This document shows, one piece after another, positions 37,479-46,880 of a DNA stretch of 64,000 nt. The DNA comes from Archegozetes longisetosus. Taxonomy: Eukaryota > Arthropoda > Arachnida > Sarcoptiformes > Trhypochthoniidae. The position numbers and the translations under genes are program-made. The stretch lies in assembly GCA_018873245.2 (NCBI GenBank), contig JAEMBT020000008.1, positions 4,242,001 to 4,306,000 of the forward strand, given 5' to 3'. The notes beneath the pieces were generated by a model. It worked only from the letters and a program-made list of their open reading frames with translations. It was not told the DNA's origin and searched no databases. The first letter of the stretch is position 1; the number at the start of each line of letters is the position of its first letter.

Positions 37479-38054
37479 TTAGGCCATCAATTTGTAAACG
37501 GGTGGCAATTCATTGTAGTCGTTAGGAAGTAGTGCCACATCAGCTGCAACGTATTGAGTATTGAGTTTTCGGCCACAAGAATGGCACAACTTACAAACTA
37601 AGCAAAATCCAAGAAACACCAACACAACAAATCCGACGGCAATCAAGACTAAGACCGTATCTGAATAGCAAAGCGGTGATCCATTTGGATACGCATCGCA
37701 GTCATTAGGTTTAGCGACAGAAACAATTTGCGTAACTACGCTTTGAAGCTCTTTCTTCTGATCCTGTCCACACTCTTGTCCGATGACACGAATGACACAA
37801 TCCTCTAAGTGGTTGATTGCGCAACAAATACCTCTTCGCCTGTATTCGCCTGATGTTTGCTTCGCTGACGCAGATTCTTGTGAGAATTGTTCCAAACATT
37901 GACCATATTGTTGGATAGATAGTGACACACACGCTGAAGTGGTCACCAACAGTTTCAATTGATCTAAACGAAAATCAAAAGCGTTTGTCTCTAATTGCAT
38001 ATGAGTTGAGAGGATGAATACCACAATTAGTTTCAAATATATTGATTTATTCAT
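37479..38054 (-). CDS. Single-pass membrane protein, Cys-rich ectodomain, PPVY tail, 191 aa
   Basis: Uninterrupted single-exon frame with its own ATG. Residues 1-25 are a signal peptide (MNKSIYLKLIVVFILSTHM..., likely cut after TNA). The ectodomain, about 26-130, has eight cysteines (42, 53, 77, 78, 86, 95, 119, 129) including a GICCAINHLEDC core. A membrane span lies at about 132-154 (TVLVLIAVGFVVLVF). The span end and juxtamembrane stretch carry four evenly spaced cysteines (CLVCKLCHSC, residues 151-160), possible acylation or metal sites. The short cytoplasmic tail ends LPPVYKLMA: PPVY is a PPxY motif, known to bind WW domains such as those of Nedd4-type ligases. I do not recognise a named family. 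Two decayed paralogues lie upstream in the window, on the same strand. A role as receptor or adaptor is inference. Confidence 0.75.
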   Translation of the reverse strand: MNKSIYLKLIVVFILSTHMQLETNAFDFRLDQLKLLVTTSACVSLSIQQYGQCLEQFSQESASAKQTSGEYRRRGICCAINHLEDCVIRVIGQECGQDQKKELQSVVTQIVSVAKPNDCDAYPNGSPLCYSDTVLVLIAVGFVVLVFLGFCLVCKLCHSCGRKLNTQYVAADVALLPNDYNELPPVYKLMA

Positions 38055-38297
38055 TATTTATGAGTTATGAACAATCTTTTGTTAACTATTACTAATGTTT
38101 AACTCTAATGGAAACTAAACTAAACGTTATATTAAACTAAATTGAAGTGTTTTGAGCCTTTAATTTATTTGAAATGCTAGAGTTTGGGATGCAGTACTAG
38201 ATATGGAATACCAATGTTTATAGAGTCGGCTTTGTATTTGCTAACATGTGCAAAATTTAATGTATTCTAACAAGTTAATGAGTAATGTTCACTCTAC

Positions 38298-38920
38298 GCT
38301 TGCTTTGATTTGCGCCAATATCGGATACACAACAGTTATGTGGACCACACAGACTTGCGCTCTATTGTTAGCGCGTTACGTATACTTTACGATTTTGGAT
38401 GTCTTTGGACGATAAAAAGTGCCGTAGATTTGACTCTTTAAAAGACGCTTTCTTGCATTATAAATTTTTTCAGAGTTGTCAAGTTTTTAAGCAATTGCTT
38501 TACGCTTAATTAATGTCATCATTGGTTGAAAGTTGATAAAAGATCAGATTATTCAACAAAAACAAAGTACACTTTAGTGAAGCATAAGGCAATTTTGAAA
38601 GTCCAATAAGTTATGCTTTTTCTGTTGAATAATCTGTTTATCGACTTTCAATCAATGATGACATTAATTGCATGCAAACAATTGGTTAAGAATTTGAAAG
38701 TCTTCAAAAAATTTATAATGCAAGAAAGCGCCTTTTAAAGAGTCGAATCTATGGAACTTTTTATTGTCTTATATATCTTAATCTGACTTAACTTAAAGCG
38801 TATAGGCCTATTGGGTTCAATTAAGTTGGATTTAGTCATGGAAATGGCAAATAACAGAAGGCAGGTCTAAGTGGTCCGCATAACTGTTGGATACCTTATA
38901 GTTGGCGCAAACAAGGCAAG
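38298..38920. repeat. Foldback element, ~260-280-bp imperfect arms
   Basis: The left arm starts near CGCTTGCTTTGATTTGCGCC (38298) and ends ...CAGATTATTCAAC at 38557. The right arm starts GTTGAATAATCTG at 38634 and ends ...GGCGCAAACAAGGCAAG near 38920. Conserved pairs include ACAACAGTTATGTGGACCAC / GTGGTCCGCATAACTGTTG and ATTAATGTCATCATTGGTTG / CAATCAATGATGACATTAAT. The arms are more diverged than the other palindromes here, so this copy is older. The spacer (38558-38633) holds its own small AGCATAA/TTATGCT hairpin. No coding content. Confidence 0.75.
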
Positions 38921-38951
38921 TACGCAACTTTTACCGGACCAATACTAAAAC
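38919..38951. repeat. 33-bp sequence shared with 58259-58291
   Basis: The stretch around AACTTTTACCGGACCAATAC is identical for 23 bp (38926-38948 and 58266-58288), with close similarity on both sides (AGTAC just before, AC just after). Both copies sit at the right end of an inverted repeat, so it may be a shared transposon end. Confidence 0.65.
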
Positions 38952-39602
38952 CTGTTAACACCTCTATCCATCCAGAATTTTGCCTTAGAATTGATGCGAT
39001 TATCTTAAATTAGGAATTTTATAAGAATTACAATCGAATTAAGTAATTTAGTTGTATTCAGACAATTATAGTTAGAGAAAGAGAGAATTCATTTTATGAG
39101 TAAATAACCAGAATTAAAGTAACAGTTCACAAATTAAGTTTGGCGGATCACAAATCATCCGCTAAGAGATCAATTTTAACATTATAGCCTATAACAACAT
39201 TTAATTAATACTGTTGAGGCGATCCATGAGTCTAAAGTGTTCGGAAAGCCATGTATTAGAGTGTAAATTGAATGGCTAAGAAACGGCAAAATCTGAGACA
39301 ATTGAAATCAACTAAACTTAGGACAGGATGTAATGGGACACAGATATCGCGAAATAGAGCATTACTAAAGAAAATGATGAAACTATCTGTTGATCTAATC
39401 ACTCAAATTACGATATCTATAACGTTGAGTCGTATCAAAAGTTTAGACGAGTTTAGACGAATATCAGACGACTTTTGGGTCTAAATCTAGTGATCACGAC
39501 TCTGATTAATTTTATTAGACCTTATTTGAGAATCGAAAGCAATCTTACATCAAAAATATTTTCTGAGATGTTGATAAATTGAAATATGAATTAAAAAGTT
39601 TG

Positions 39603-39836
39603 CTATTTGTAGTGCTCTGTTATCTTGTCGAGTAAGAAATTTCGATTCAGATAAGAAAGTTGTCTGTTAATCATCAATTTTGATTCAAATAATAAGTTCG
39701 GATCAAAAATAATGTCAAATATAAATATCATCTGTGGATATCTTCTATAGTTCAGAAGATATTTTTGCATCTTAGGGAGACTACTTCTAGCCTTCGTATT
39801 TAATGAATAGTCAAAAAATCTATTCATATAAAACAT
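39603..39836 (-). pseudogene. Unrecognised fragment related to 35.1 kb
   Basis: The frame carries FIFDIIFDPNLLFESKLMIN, similar to the fragment at 35060-35280. No domain, signal or splice structure can be recognised, and neighbouring frames up to about 40.6 kb on the same strand give no joined model. Probably the remnant of a repeated coding family. Confidence 0.35.
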
Positions 39837-40855
39837 AGCATAAGTTAAAATTTCGACTTTTCAATATTTTTCTACAGATTTTGATATACAACAAGACTTA
39901 ATATAAATCGTAGGGAAAGTTTATTGCAATCTCTAACATTTTAACAGCTTTTAGACATCATTTACATATAAATGATCAAAAAAGATATAATTCATTGGAC
40001 TAACACTATAATTCTTTTTAATAGCATTCAGCTTTTCGCTTGAAAGACCATTTGGTTTCTTTTGAGCATTAATTTTAGAAATAAACGAATAATTTTTTTT
40101 TTTTTTGAAAAACTCATATTTACAGACTTCTGGTTCATTTGATTCTCGTTTACCGTTTCTATTCAATTGGTCTTCACTTTTATTATTAATTTTGGGCAAA
40201 ATTCGGATTTTCGCAAAGCTTCAAATAACATATAATTGGGTTTAAAGCATATTCTGAAGGAATATACAGTCTGTTTAGACAACTTTCAAGTTTATAATGA
40301 GATTTCTGTGGTTTAAAAGACACAAAAAATAATTAATTTTATTAAATTCATTTGAATGTGCTTTCCAATGATTTGAACTATTATTATATCTTTTGTCGAT
40401 TCCTGACCTTATCACAAGGTTTTGAATATTGTCTGGCCGTTTGTGTCCAATCGTATTGCAAAACATTCGGCAGCAAACTCGTAGACCTTCTAAATAATAA
40501 TCCCATTTACTTGTCTCGACTTTCTTTACGTTTTCGATAATAAAATGTCTGATTTGGTTGTCATTTGATTGCAATAATTTTTTATTAATTTCTTGTTTTT
40601 CAATTGTTATAAAATCAGAGCAGATTCGACTTCAAGTGGAATTTTTTTCATTGATAATAATCTTAGAAACCGTTTGTTTCTAATATTAAGAATAATAAAC
40701 AATGTTTGATAGAAAATCGAAAGTTTTAATTAGACTATGTAATGCACAATAATTTGATGTAATTGCAATGCGCCTAATTTCGTTCACATGCTATCCGATA
40801 ATGCTGTATATGTCCAGATATTCGCCATTTTTTATACATAAGCGAATTGGATTAT
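39837..40855. other. Region with weak minus-strand open frames
   Basis: Two open frames (39951-40199 and 40275-40574, minus) are Lys/Asn-rich and without recognisable domains. They could belong to the same decayed family as 39603-39836, but no splice sites or similarity link them. An A9-12 run at about 40088-40105 marks low complexity. Confidence 0.3.
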
Positions 40856-41330
40856 GGAAAGTTTGATAAACATTTTATAATAAAGTTGGGTTTTCATTTA
40901 TTTGATTAATCTCAACTCAAATGTGTTGTTGCAGCGAATTAAGGTTTGTTATTTTATTTGCATAAACCTTACCTTTTAAGCATCTCTAGAGAAAGAAATC
41001 TGGGCTGGTCAGGTCAAGTGACCGGGCAGACCATGGAACAGTTTCATCAGCACCGATGAATCGGTTTCCAATTTTTGTTTCAATGAATTTTGAAGTTTAA
41101 TTAGGATATGCGTCTGGCGTTGTCGTATTGGAACCATAGATTATTAGACAACGCCAGACGCATATCCTAATTAAACTTTAAAATTCATTGAAACAAAAAT
41201 TGAAAACCGATTCATCGGTGCTGATGAAACTGTTCCATGGTCTGCCCGGTCACTTGACCTGACCAGCCCAGATTTCTTTCTCTAGAGATGCTTAAAAGGT
41301 AAGGTTTATGCAAATAAAATAACAAACCTT

Positions 41331-42287
41331 AAGGCACGTCTAATATCTAGGGTTACATTTAAATTTGTTATATAAAATTTAAGGTAGTTGAGATATCAAT
41401 ACAGAAAATTATATGACTATTATACAGATATTAACGAGTTATTTTATCAACTTGAATGGGGCAAAGACATTCGTAACCTATCTCGTGCAATTTTAGTCTT
41501 AACCTATTCATTATAGTTTGTGCAACTTTTTGTGCAACTTTTTGGACAACTTTAACAGATAAAATATTCTATATACACGCCTGAAATCGACCAAATTTTT
41601 AGTCTAACTTTGTTGTCGTATTCCCTTTTATACTTAGTCCATTATCGCTCAATAGAACATGCTTGTGGCACATTGGGCACATTTTCACCTTCTTAACAAA
41701 ATCAATCTTTTACGGATGAAGCCAAGACTGCACACCTCTATGATAATGTTCTGTCGCTAAATCTGATCAAATCAGAATATTATTAAAATTGTGGTGTTTG
41801 CGAATAAATGGTAAAAGTTTTTTGATCAGGCATTCATTTAGAAACGTATCATCATTAATAGTTCTCTCAGATCTATTATGATCTCTTGACCTTTTATATT
41901 ATTTTGCGAACTAATTCCGTAGATCTGCCACTCATTCTCAAATATTCAATATTTCCTCTTTCATTAAAATAGTTTATAATTCTTAGTATTCCTGTGAATA
42001 GTAATTCTGTGAATTCCTTTGGCCGTAAAACACCGATAAGTGATCTTTTTTTGAGGCACAATTACTTAATCCGTCATCGATTTTATAGAATTGCAAAATT
42101 CTTTTAGGATAAACCTCATTTTCCTTTTAGCTCATGAGTAAAATAATGAAAATATTAATGAAAAAAGTTTAGGATTCCAAAATAGAATGTCTTAGACATA
42201 AATTCTGGAAGTTTGAACATTGAAATCGCTATCCCGCGAAAGTGCGAAACAGTAGAAAAATGTAACCTTAGATATTAGACGTGCCTT
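41331..42287 (-). mobile_element. Tc1/mariner-family element inserted in foldback arm
   Basis: Terminal inverted repeats read AGGCACGTCTAATATCTAGG (left) and CCTTAGATATTAGACGTGCC (right, one gap). The element is bounded by TTAA on both sides, equivalent to a TA duplication with termini A...T. The intact opposite arm of the host foldback shows the empty site as GAATTAAGGTTT with a single TTAA, proving the insertion. The minus strand carries remnants of a DDE/D transposase: KHHNFNNILI, SDLATEHYHRGVQSWLHP and, after a frame change, VPNVPQACSIER with KYKREYDNK. These match the usual ...LIW.DLA..HY...V..WL... and NPPN.PQ.RPIE.YWA signature of the mariner/Tc1 superfamily. Several stops and at least one frameshift make it dead. 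Confidence 0.88.
41590..42010 (-). pseudogene. Mariner/Tc1-type transposase remnant
   Basis: Fragments in order on the minus strand: RTINDDTFLNECLIKKLLPF, KHHNFNNILI-stop-SDLATEHY, VQSWLHP-stop-KIDFVKK, then in a second frame VPNVPQACSIER-stop-WTKYKREYDN. The position expected for a catalytic acidic residue in the SDLA block is present. The stops fall where Trp or Tyr codons would be expected (TGG/TAT to TGA/TAG). The N-terminal DNA-binding half is not recognisable. Confidence 0.75.
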
Positions 42288-42827
42288 AATTCGCTGCAAC
42301 AACACATTTGAATTGAGATTAATCAAATAAATGAAAACCCAACTTTATTATAAATGTTTATCAAACTTTCCAATCTAGCCAAGCAAACTCCAGCATTCTT
42401 TGCAGAATACTTTTGCTTTTGTCTTTTATTGTAAAACTTTATATGACTTGTGTTTTGCGCGCATTTAACATGTGTATTTTAAATGCATGATTGAATTTAA
42501 GAGGGCTGCGGAGTCTCGAAAATTATTTCTCTTTACCCCTATTGAATGAATCCTCTATTCTCTTGCTCTGTTAAATATAATCAAAAGTTGATTAAAAACT
42601 CTTATCACTAATTATTGCTTAACCTCTTAAGAAAAGTTTTGTGAAACGAACGCAAAGTTATAATCGATATTTTTGTAATTGAGATAATATGAGATGCGAA
42701 AAGAATGTCAACTTCAGACTTGAAATGTAAATATAATTTAATGTGACTAATCGAAGAACTTATAATCAAAATATATTAAAATTTAGAGTATTATACTTTA
42801 AAAGTTTAGATTTACTAAAATATACAT

Positions 42828-43176
42828 TCAATTGGGTTCGACTAAACTAAAGCTTTCATCAGCATTAGTATCTTGATTATTAATAGTAACTAAACAATTA
42901 TCACTTTGATATAAGATTGTTGCTCTATCTGAGGGCATCGAAATCTTCAATCTTTTCCATCTATTCGGCGGCCATATTATGTTCAAAGATATGGATGATA
43001 TCAAACCTAATGGCACGGGTCCGAAAGTATTGCTATAGAAATGAGTGAAATTGTTTTAAAATGATTTGAATAAGTGTTGCTATTTAAATAAGTTATTAAC
43101 CTATCCATAGGCTTGCTATGATTGTCGCCTTCGACCCAACAGTGACCCTTTGTACGGAAGCGTGAATGGTTCACAA
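42828..43176 (-). CDS. IMMP2L: Mitochondrial inner membrane protease subunit 2, C-terminal exons
   Basis: Two minus-strand exons: 43176-43101 and 43032-42828, joined across a 68-bp intron (donor GTTAAT, acceptor CTATAG). The joined protein reads NHSRFRTKGHCWVEGDN, HSKPMDSNTFGPVPLG, LISSISLNIIWPPNRWKRLK, and ends SFSLVEPN. KGHCWVEGDN...DSNTFGPV.LGL....I.WPP.RW is the C-terminal signature of IMP2/IMMP2L, a type I signal-peptidase-fold serine protease that trims presequences on the intermembrane-space side of the inner membrane. The Ser/Lys catalytic dyad lies further N-terminal and no matching exon could be found on the minus strand up to about 46 kb. The gene is therefore annotated as partial; the 5' exons are either short and missed, lost or misassembled. 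The tail after RWKRLK (about 40 residues) is longer and more acidic than I expect for the family. Confidence 0.85.
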
Positions 43177-43315
43177 CTTGTCACTTGTAAGTTGTTAATT
43201 ATCACTTTTAAAATCTGTTGTATATTAATAACATACTGAATGATTCGAGAATATTGAATCATCGCTACCATGAAGCGAGTACACCACAATTCTCGCACAT
43301 TTACTAATTAATCAC

Positions 43316-43511
43316 CGAATGCAAGTAATGACGATTTCAAGCTCAATTGACTAACGAAACCCATCCAAAGGCCAATACTATATCAGATATCCTACTAGAG
43401 GCAAACAATGACCACTTTCAACACAGACGAACTTCAGGAGGCTAAAGATGACCATTTTAAACTCGACTGATCTACGGGAAGCAAGCGATGACCATTTCCA
43501 TATCATCTACG
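43316..43511. repeat. Tandem repeat, 40-bp unit
   Basis: Copies at 43398-43437, 43438-43477 and 43478-43511 (partial) start GAGGCAAACAATGACC, GAGGCTAAAGATGACC and GAAGCAAGCGATGACC. A further, offset copy lies at about 43320-43357 (GCAAGTAATGACGATTTC). All frames contain stops, so it is non-coding. It sits just upstream of the IMMP2L exons. Confidence 0.75.
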
Positions 43512-44499
43512 CCAAAAGTAAGTGAAACAGGATTTTTGCAGAACTACCCAATTATCTGCGTCGGTATTTCACAGATATGTACTCAACTGAGATAAGCGAC
43601 AATTAGTATTTGCCTCATATATATAGCATAGAAATTAACTGACTACTTTATACTTATTATACTGAATTATCTTATGCAGTTTGACTTTATGTTTCAGACC
43701 TATCAAGTCAATTATATATCACTATTGCACTACTGGTTCTGGTTAGAAAATCATTAGAAACAGAAAGTTATTATGTTCAGGCTTACAAACCACATAGTTT
43801 TTGACTGAACAGTACAGACTTATCTATTCTGACAAAATTCAAGGAAGCTCACAGTCATCACAATTAAGTTACAAAACAATGACTCGAAGACAGATACGTA
43901 ACTATTGTGGATATGTTGAACAGGTCGAATTAGTATGATTTTCCATCAAATCAATTAATCAGAAGCTACTTCAGAGATTGTTACTCATTGCAAATTCTGT
44001 GAGCGTATTCCTAAGTATTTTGCAAAATCAACCTGTAGATATTTGCTTTCTCCGCCTGTGTTTTGCTAAGTGTAATTTTTTTACTCGTTTCACGGTTACT
44101 GTGATGCCAGAATATAAGCATATACTCTTCACATTTTATGTCTAGAATCGACTTATGCATTTTATGTATAGAATAGAATGTCTAGAGTTTTCACCATTTA
44201 TGACACTATTGTCTAGCTTTGGCTCTTAACAAACTTTAAATCGACGCGTTAAATGATTATTTTTATTTTTTATTAGTCATCATATGGCAATATTATCCCA
44301 ATTAAAGTATACTCCATCGAGAAATAAATGAATCTTTTTTTAACCATGGCTCAAGCAAAATACTAAGAGAAAAAATTTTATTATTTTCTGAATCCTGAAT
44401 TTTTTCAGAAAAGATAAGTTTGGAAGATACATTTTCTTTAAAACTATAATCTTCTAGAGTTTTAGTCAAGTTATGACGTGATCATAAGTAAGTCAATTT

Positions 44500-44902
44500 T
44501 GTTAAACCGATAAAAGCATTTAAACTTATAGTTTCGATCCTATTATAATATAGCTTTAGAAACTTAGTTATATACGCTATCTTACCATTTTCATCAGCGA
44601 ATGCTTCCGAAGTAATCCTTTAAAACAATTTCTACTCAAATCGATTTCACTTGGATTCAAAATTCTCATTAAAACGAATTATTCAGATCATTTCTTTTAG
44701 AATTATTTCTCAAAACAATACTATTAATTTCTTTCTTGTCATTAATTGCTTTCATATCTAAACTCTTAAGTTTATTATTATTTTGAACATTTTCAAATTT
44801 AATGCTAATAAACGTATCTCTACTTATAGTTATATTAGTTTCGCGAATATTTAACGAATCAAAACTATTGCTAACATTAATTTTAAGCCAAATTCTTGCC
44901 AC
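44500..44902 (-). pseudogene. Leucine-rich-repeat protein fragment
   Basis: The frame from 44902 reads SFDSLNIRETNITISRDTFI then KLKSLDMKAI and NSIVLRNNSKRNDLNNSF before a stop at 44669. A shifted frame continues RILNPSEIDLSRNCFKGLLR, and a third reads KFLKLYYNRIETISLNAFIG then LTKLTYL. The DLSRN.F and L.L.YNRIE.I...AF..L..L phrases are typical extracellular LRR units of about 24 residues. Two frame changes and stops suggest a pseudogene, although unrecognised introns cannot be excluded. No start or signal peptide is visible. Confidence 0.55.
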
Positions 44903-45019
44903 TAACTTTGTGTTGACTATAGTTTTTCACAAGTTAAGTACAGAATATCCTGATCACAAAAGCAAGGTTTTAAGTCTTCAGGTGATGGATATACACTTGG
45001 CGTTGGTATTGTTGTGAAA

Positions 45020-46880
45020 ACTATTGTTGAAACAGTTGTTGAGAAAATAAAAGCTATAATTGAAAAACGATGTTATTTAATTATGGGTGAAACAGCAAAC
45101 TTTTTCAATAGATATGTAGTGAATGTGTTGTCGGACCGCTAAATGGTCAGCTCATTAAAAAAATGGTCATAATTATTTTTCTTGAAAAACAAACGATACA
45201 GCATTCATAGACACGTCATATTTTATAGCCGAATAAATTAGAATTCGATAAAGTAAAATTGTGGTTATTGTATGTCTAATAGTCCAATTTAGGCTATTTT
45301 TTAAATACTTAATAAAGAATGAATTGCAAAAGGTTAAGTAGATTATTATTAGCATGTTCAAATTAAGTCATCTAAGAACTTGCAATCTATTTCAATTCCA
45401 CATTCATATGTTATACACGCGATCTTAATAATAAAGGAATATGATATTGTATTCAATTTTTTAAGTGAGTTTAACAGTTGCTGACTCTGCAATACAAGTT
45501 CGCTATCTTTCTCTAAGTCTTGTCTGGTTACATTTTCTTAAACTTAAAGAACGGCCTGAATGCAAGTGCTTTAGATAAGTTTAAATCAAGGGATAATTTC
45601 TCCTTCAATCATAAATTAATTGATTCGCATCAAAAGAATTTGAGTGTCACACTTAACGACTTACGAGCAGAAAGAATACAAGATGAGTTCGACCTTAGAC
45701 TTGAATACTAGAATACTTAAAAAAGGATCAAATCTTCTTTGAACCTAATTTCTTCTGACCAGAAACGTATTAAATGGGTTTTACACGGTTTTTTAAAATC
45801 AAACAGCTTCAAATTATTAATTGTATAAAATTTTGCGAAAGTTTGAATTTAAGCCTTATTTATATTGAGCACTTAACTTTTGGAATCTATTATAATACCT
45901 TATTTACTATTATAATATGATTTCTTCCAAAGAAAAACATTAATTATTTAGAAATTGATTGACTGCCTTCTATAAAAGGACAAAATGATGGCTATGACAG
46001 ACACTTCTATACACTAATAAACAGTCTAAGAGTTAAGATCATGTTCGACAGCCAAGAGATTGAAAAATAAAAAGACAATAATATAAATAGGAACAAACTT
46101 TCTCTCAAAAGAACTAGTCCTTAAACAACTTCTACAAAAGTGTGAATATAGTTTCTTGCTAAGATCTATAATTCCAATAAATTGACTGCATCTCTCGTTA
46201 CCTCTGATTTAATTGAAGGTAATCTTAGGACATAGAACCTTAACGACGAAATCTTTTACATCATTTATAGTTTTTTTTTCTTTTTAAATCAACAACTTTT
46301 TAAAAATCAAGTACTAAAGATAAAGTATTTTGTATCTAACTTGAATCTAATTCATATGAGCTTCAAAGATCTATTTTATCTTGTTTTTTAATCAATTGCC
46401 TTTAACTATATTTATAAATTGCATTAATATCTCATTAGTTACAAGAAGCATTCCTTGATATTTATCAAGTAAAGACATAACCCTATCATTAAAGAAAGTG
46501 AACTATCAACCCTTTCAGGCACAATCTATAACTACTAAGCACACGCCTAAGTAACGAACTAACTTTCCTTTAAAATATCATGTTCTTCTTTAATTCAGTG
46601 TTATTTTCCATTCAATAAAATCCATGAGAAATATATAAAACCTGTTTCCATACCAAAAACTTTGTTAACAATAAATTCTCCTATTATTTTAAGTTTTAGT
46701 GCTAATTTCTACACTCTTAAGTAAAAGTCTCGGATATCAGAATATTTTAAATTTAGTGTTAACTTGTGAATTGATTGTTCAATTTTTACATTTGATCAAG
46801 TTAAGAACTGGATTGTTTTTTAATTATATCTTTAATTAGTCTCAAACAATAATTTCAACAATACTCATAAGACTTCAGTT
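45020..46880. other. Region upstream of the NRF gene, no firm gene
   Basis: A 63-codon plus-strand frame (45520-45711) reads protein-like (SRDNFSFNHKLIDSHQKN) but has no start context, homologue or neighbour exon that I can recognise. The rest is A/T-rich. The NRF promoter should lie just before 46881; no motif is clear. Confidence 0.35.

Larger units (their letters stand above)
40856..42372. mobile_element. Foldback element (~270-bp arms, 22-bp loop) hosting a mariner-type insertion
   Basis: The left arm 40856-41124 is mirrored by a right arm that starts at 41147 and is split: 41147-41332, then 42290-42372. The first halves are 186 bp each and nearly identical (for example GACAACGCCAGACGCATATC at the loop side). 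The outer halves pair TCAAATGTGTTGTTGCAGCG with CGCTGCAACAACACATTTGA and have one indel. The loop is 41125-41146. The split is caused by the insertion annotated at 41331-42287. No coding content in the arms. Confidence 0.9.

Noticed and set aside
41329-42289. piggyBac-type element because of TTAA on both sides
   Set aside because: The transposase remnants are of mariner/Tc1 type, and a TA duplication with element ends A...T gives the same TTAA pattern.
43209-43298. Possible upstream IMMP2L exon (ARIVVYSLHGSDDSIF, followed by GTATGT)
   Set aside because: Slight resemblance to the KRIV...GD region, but the Lys is absent and the splice phase does not fit the next exon.
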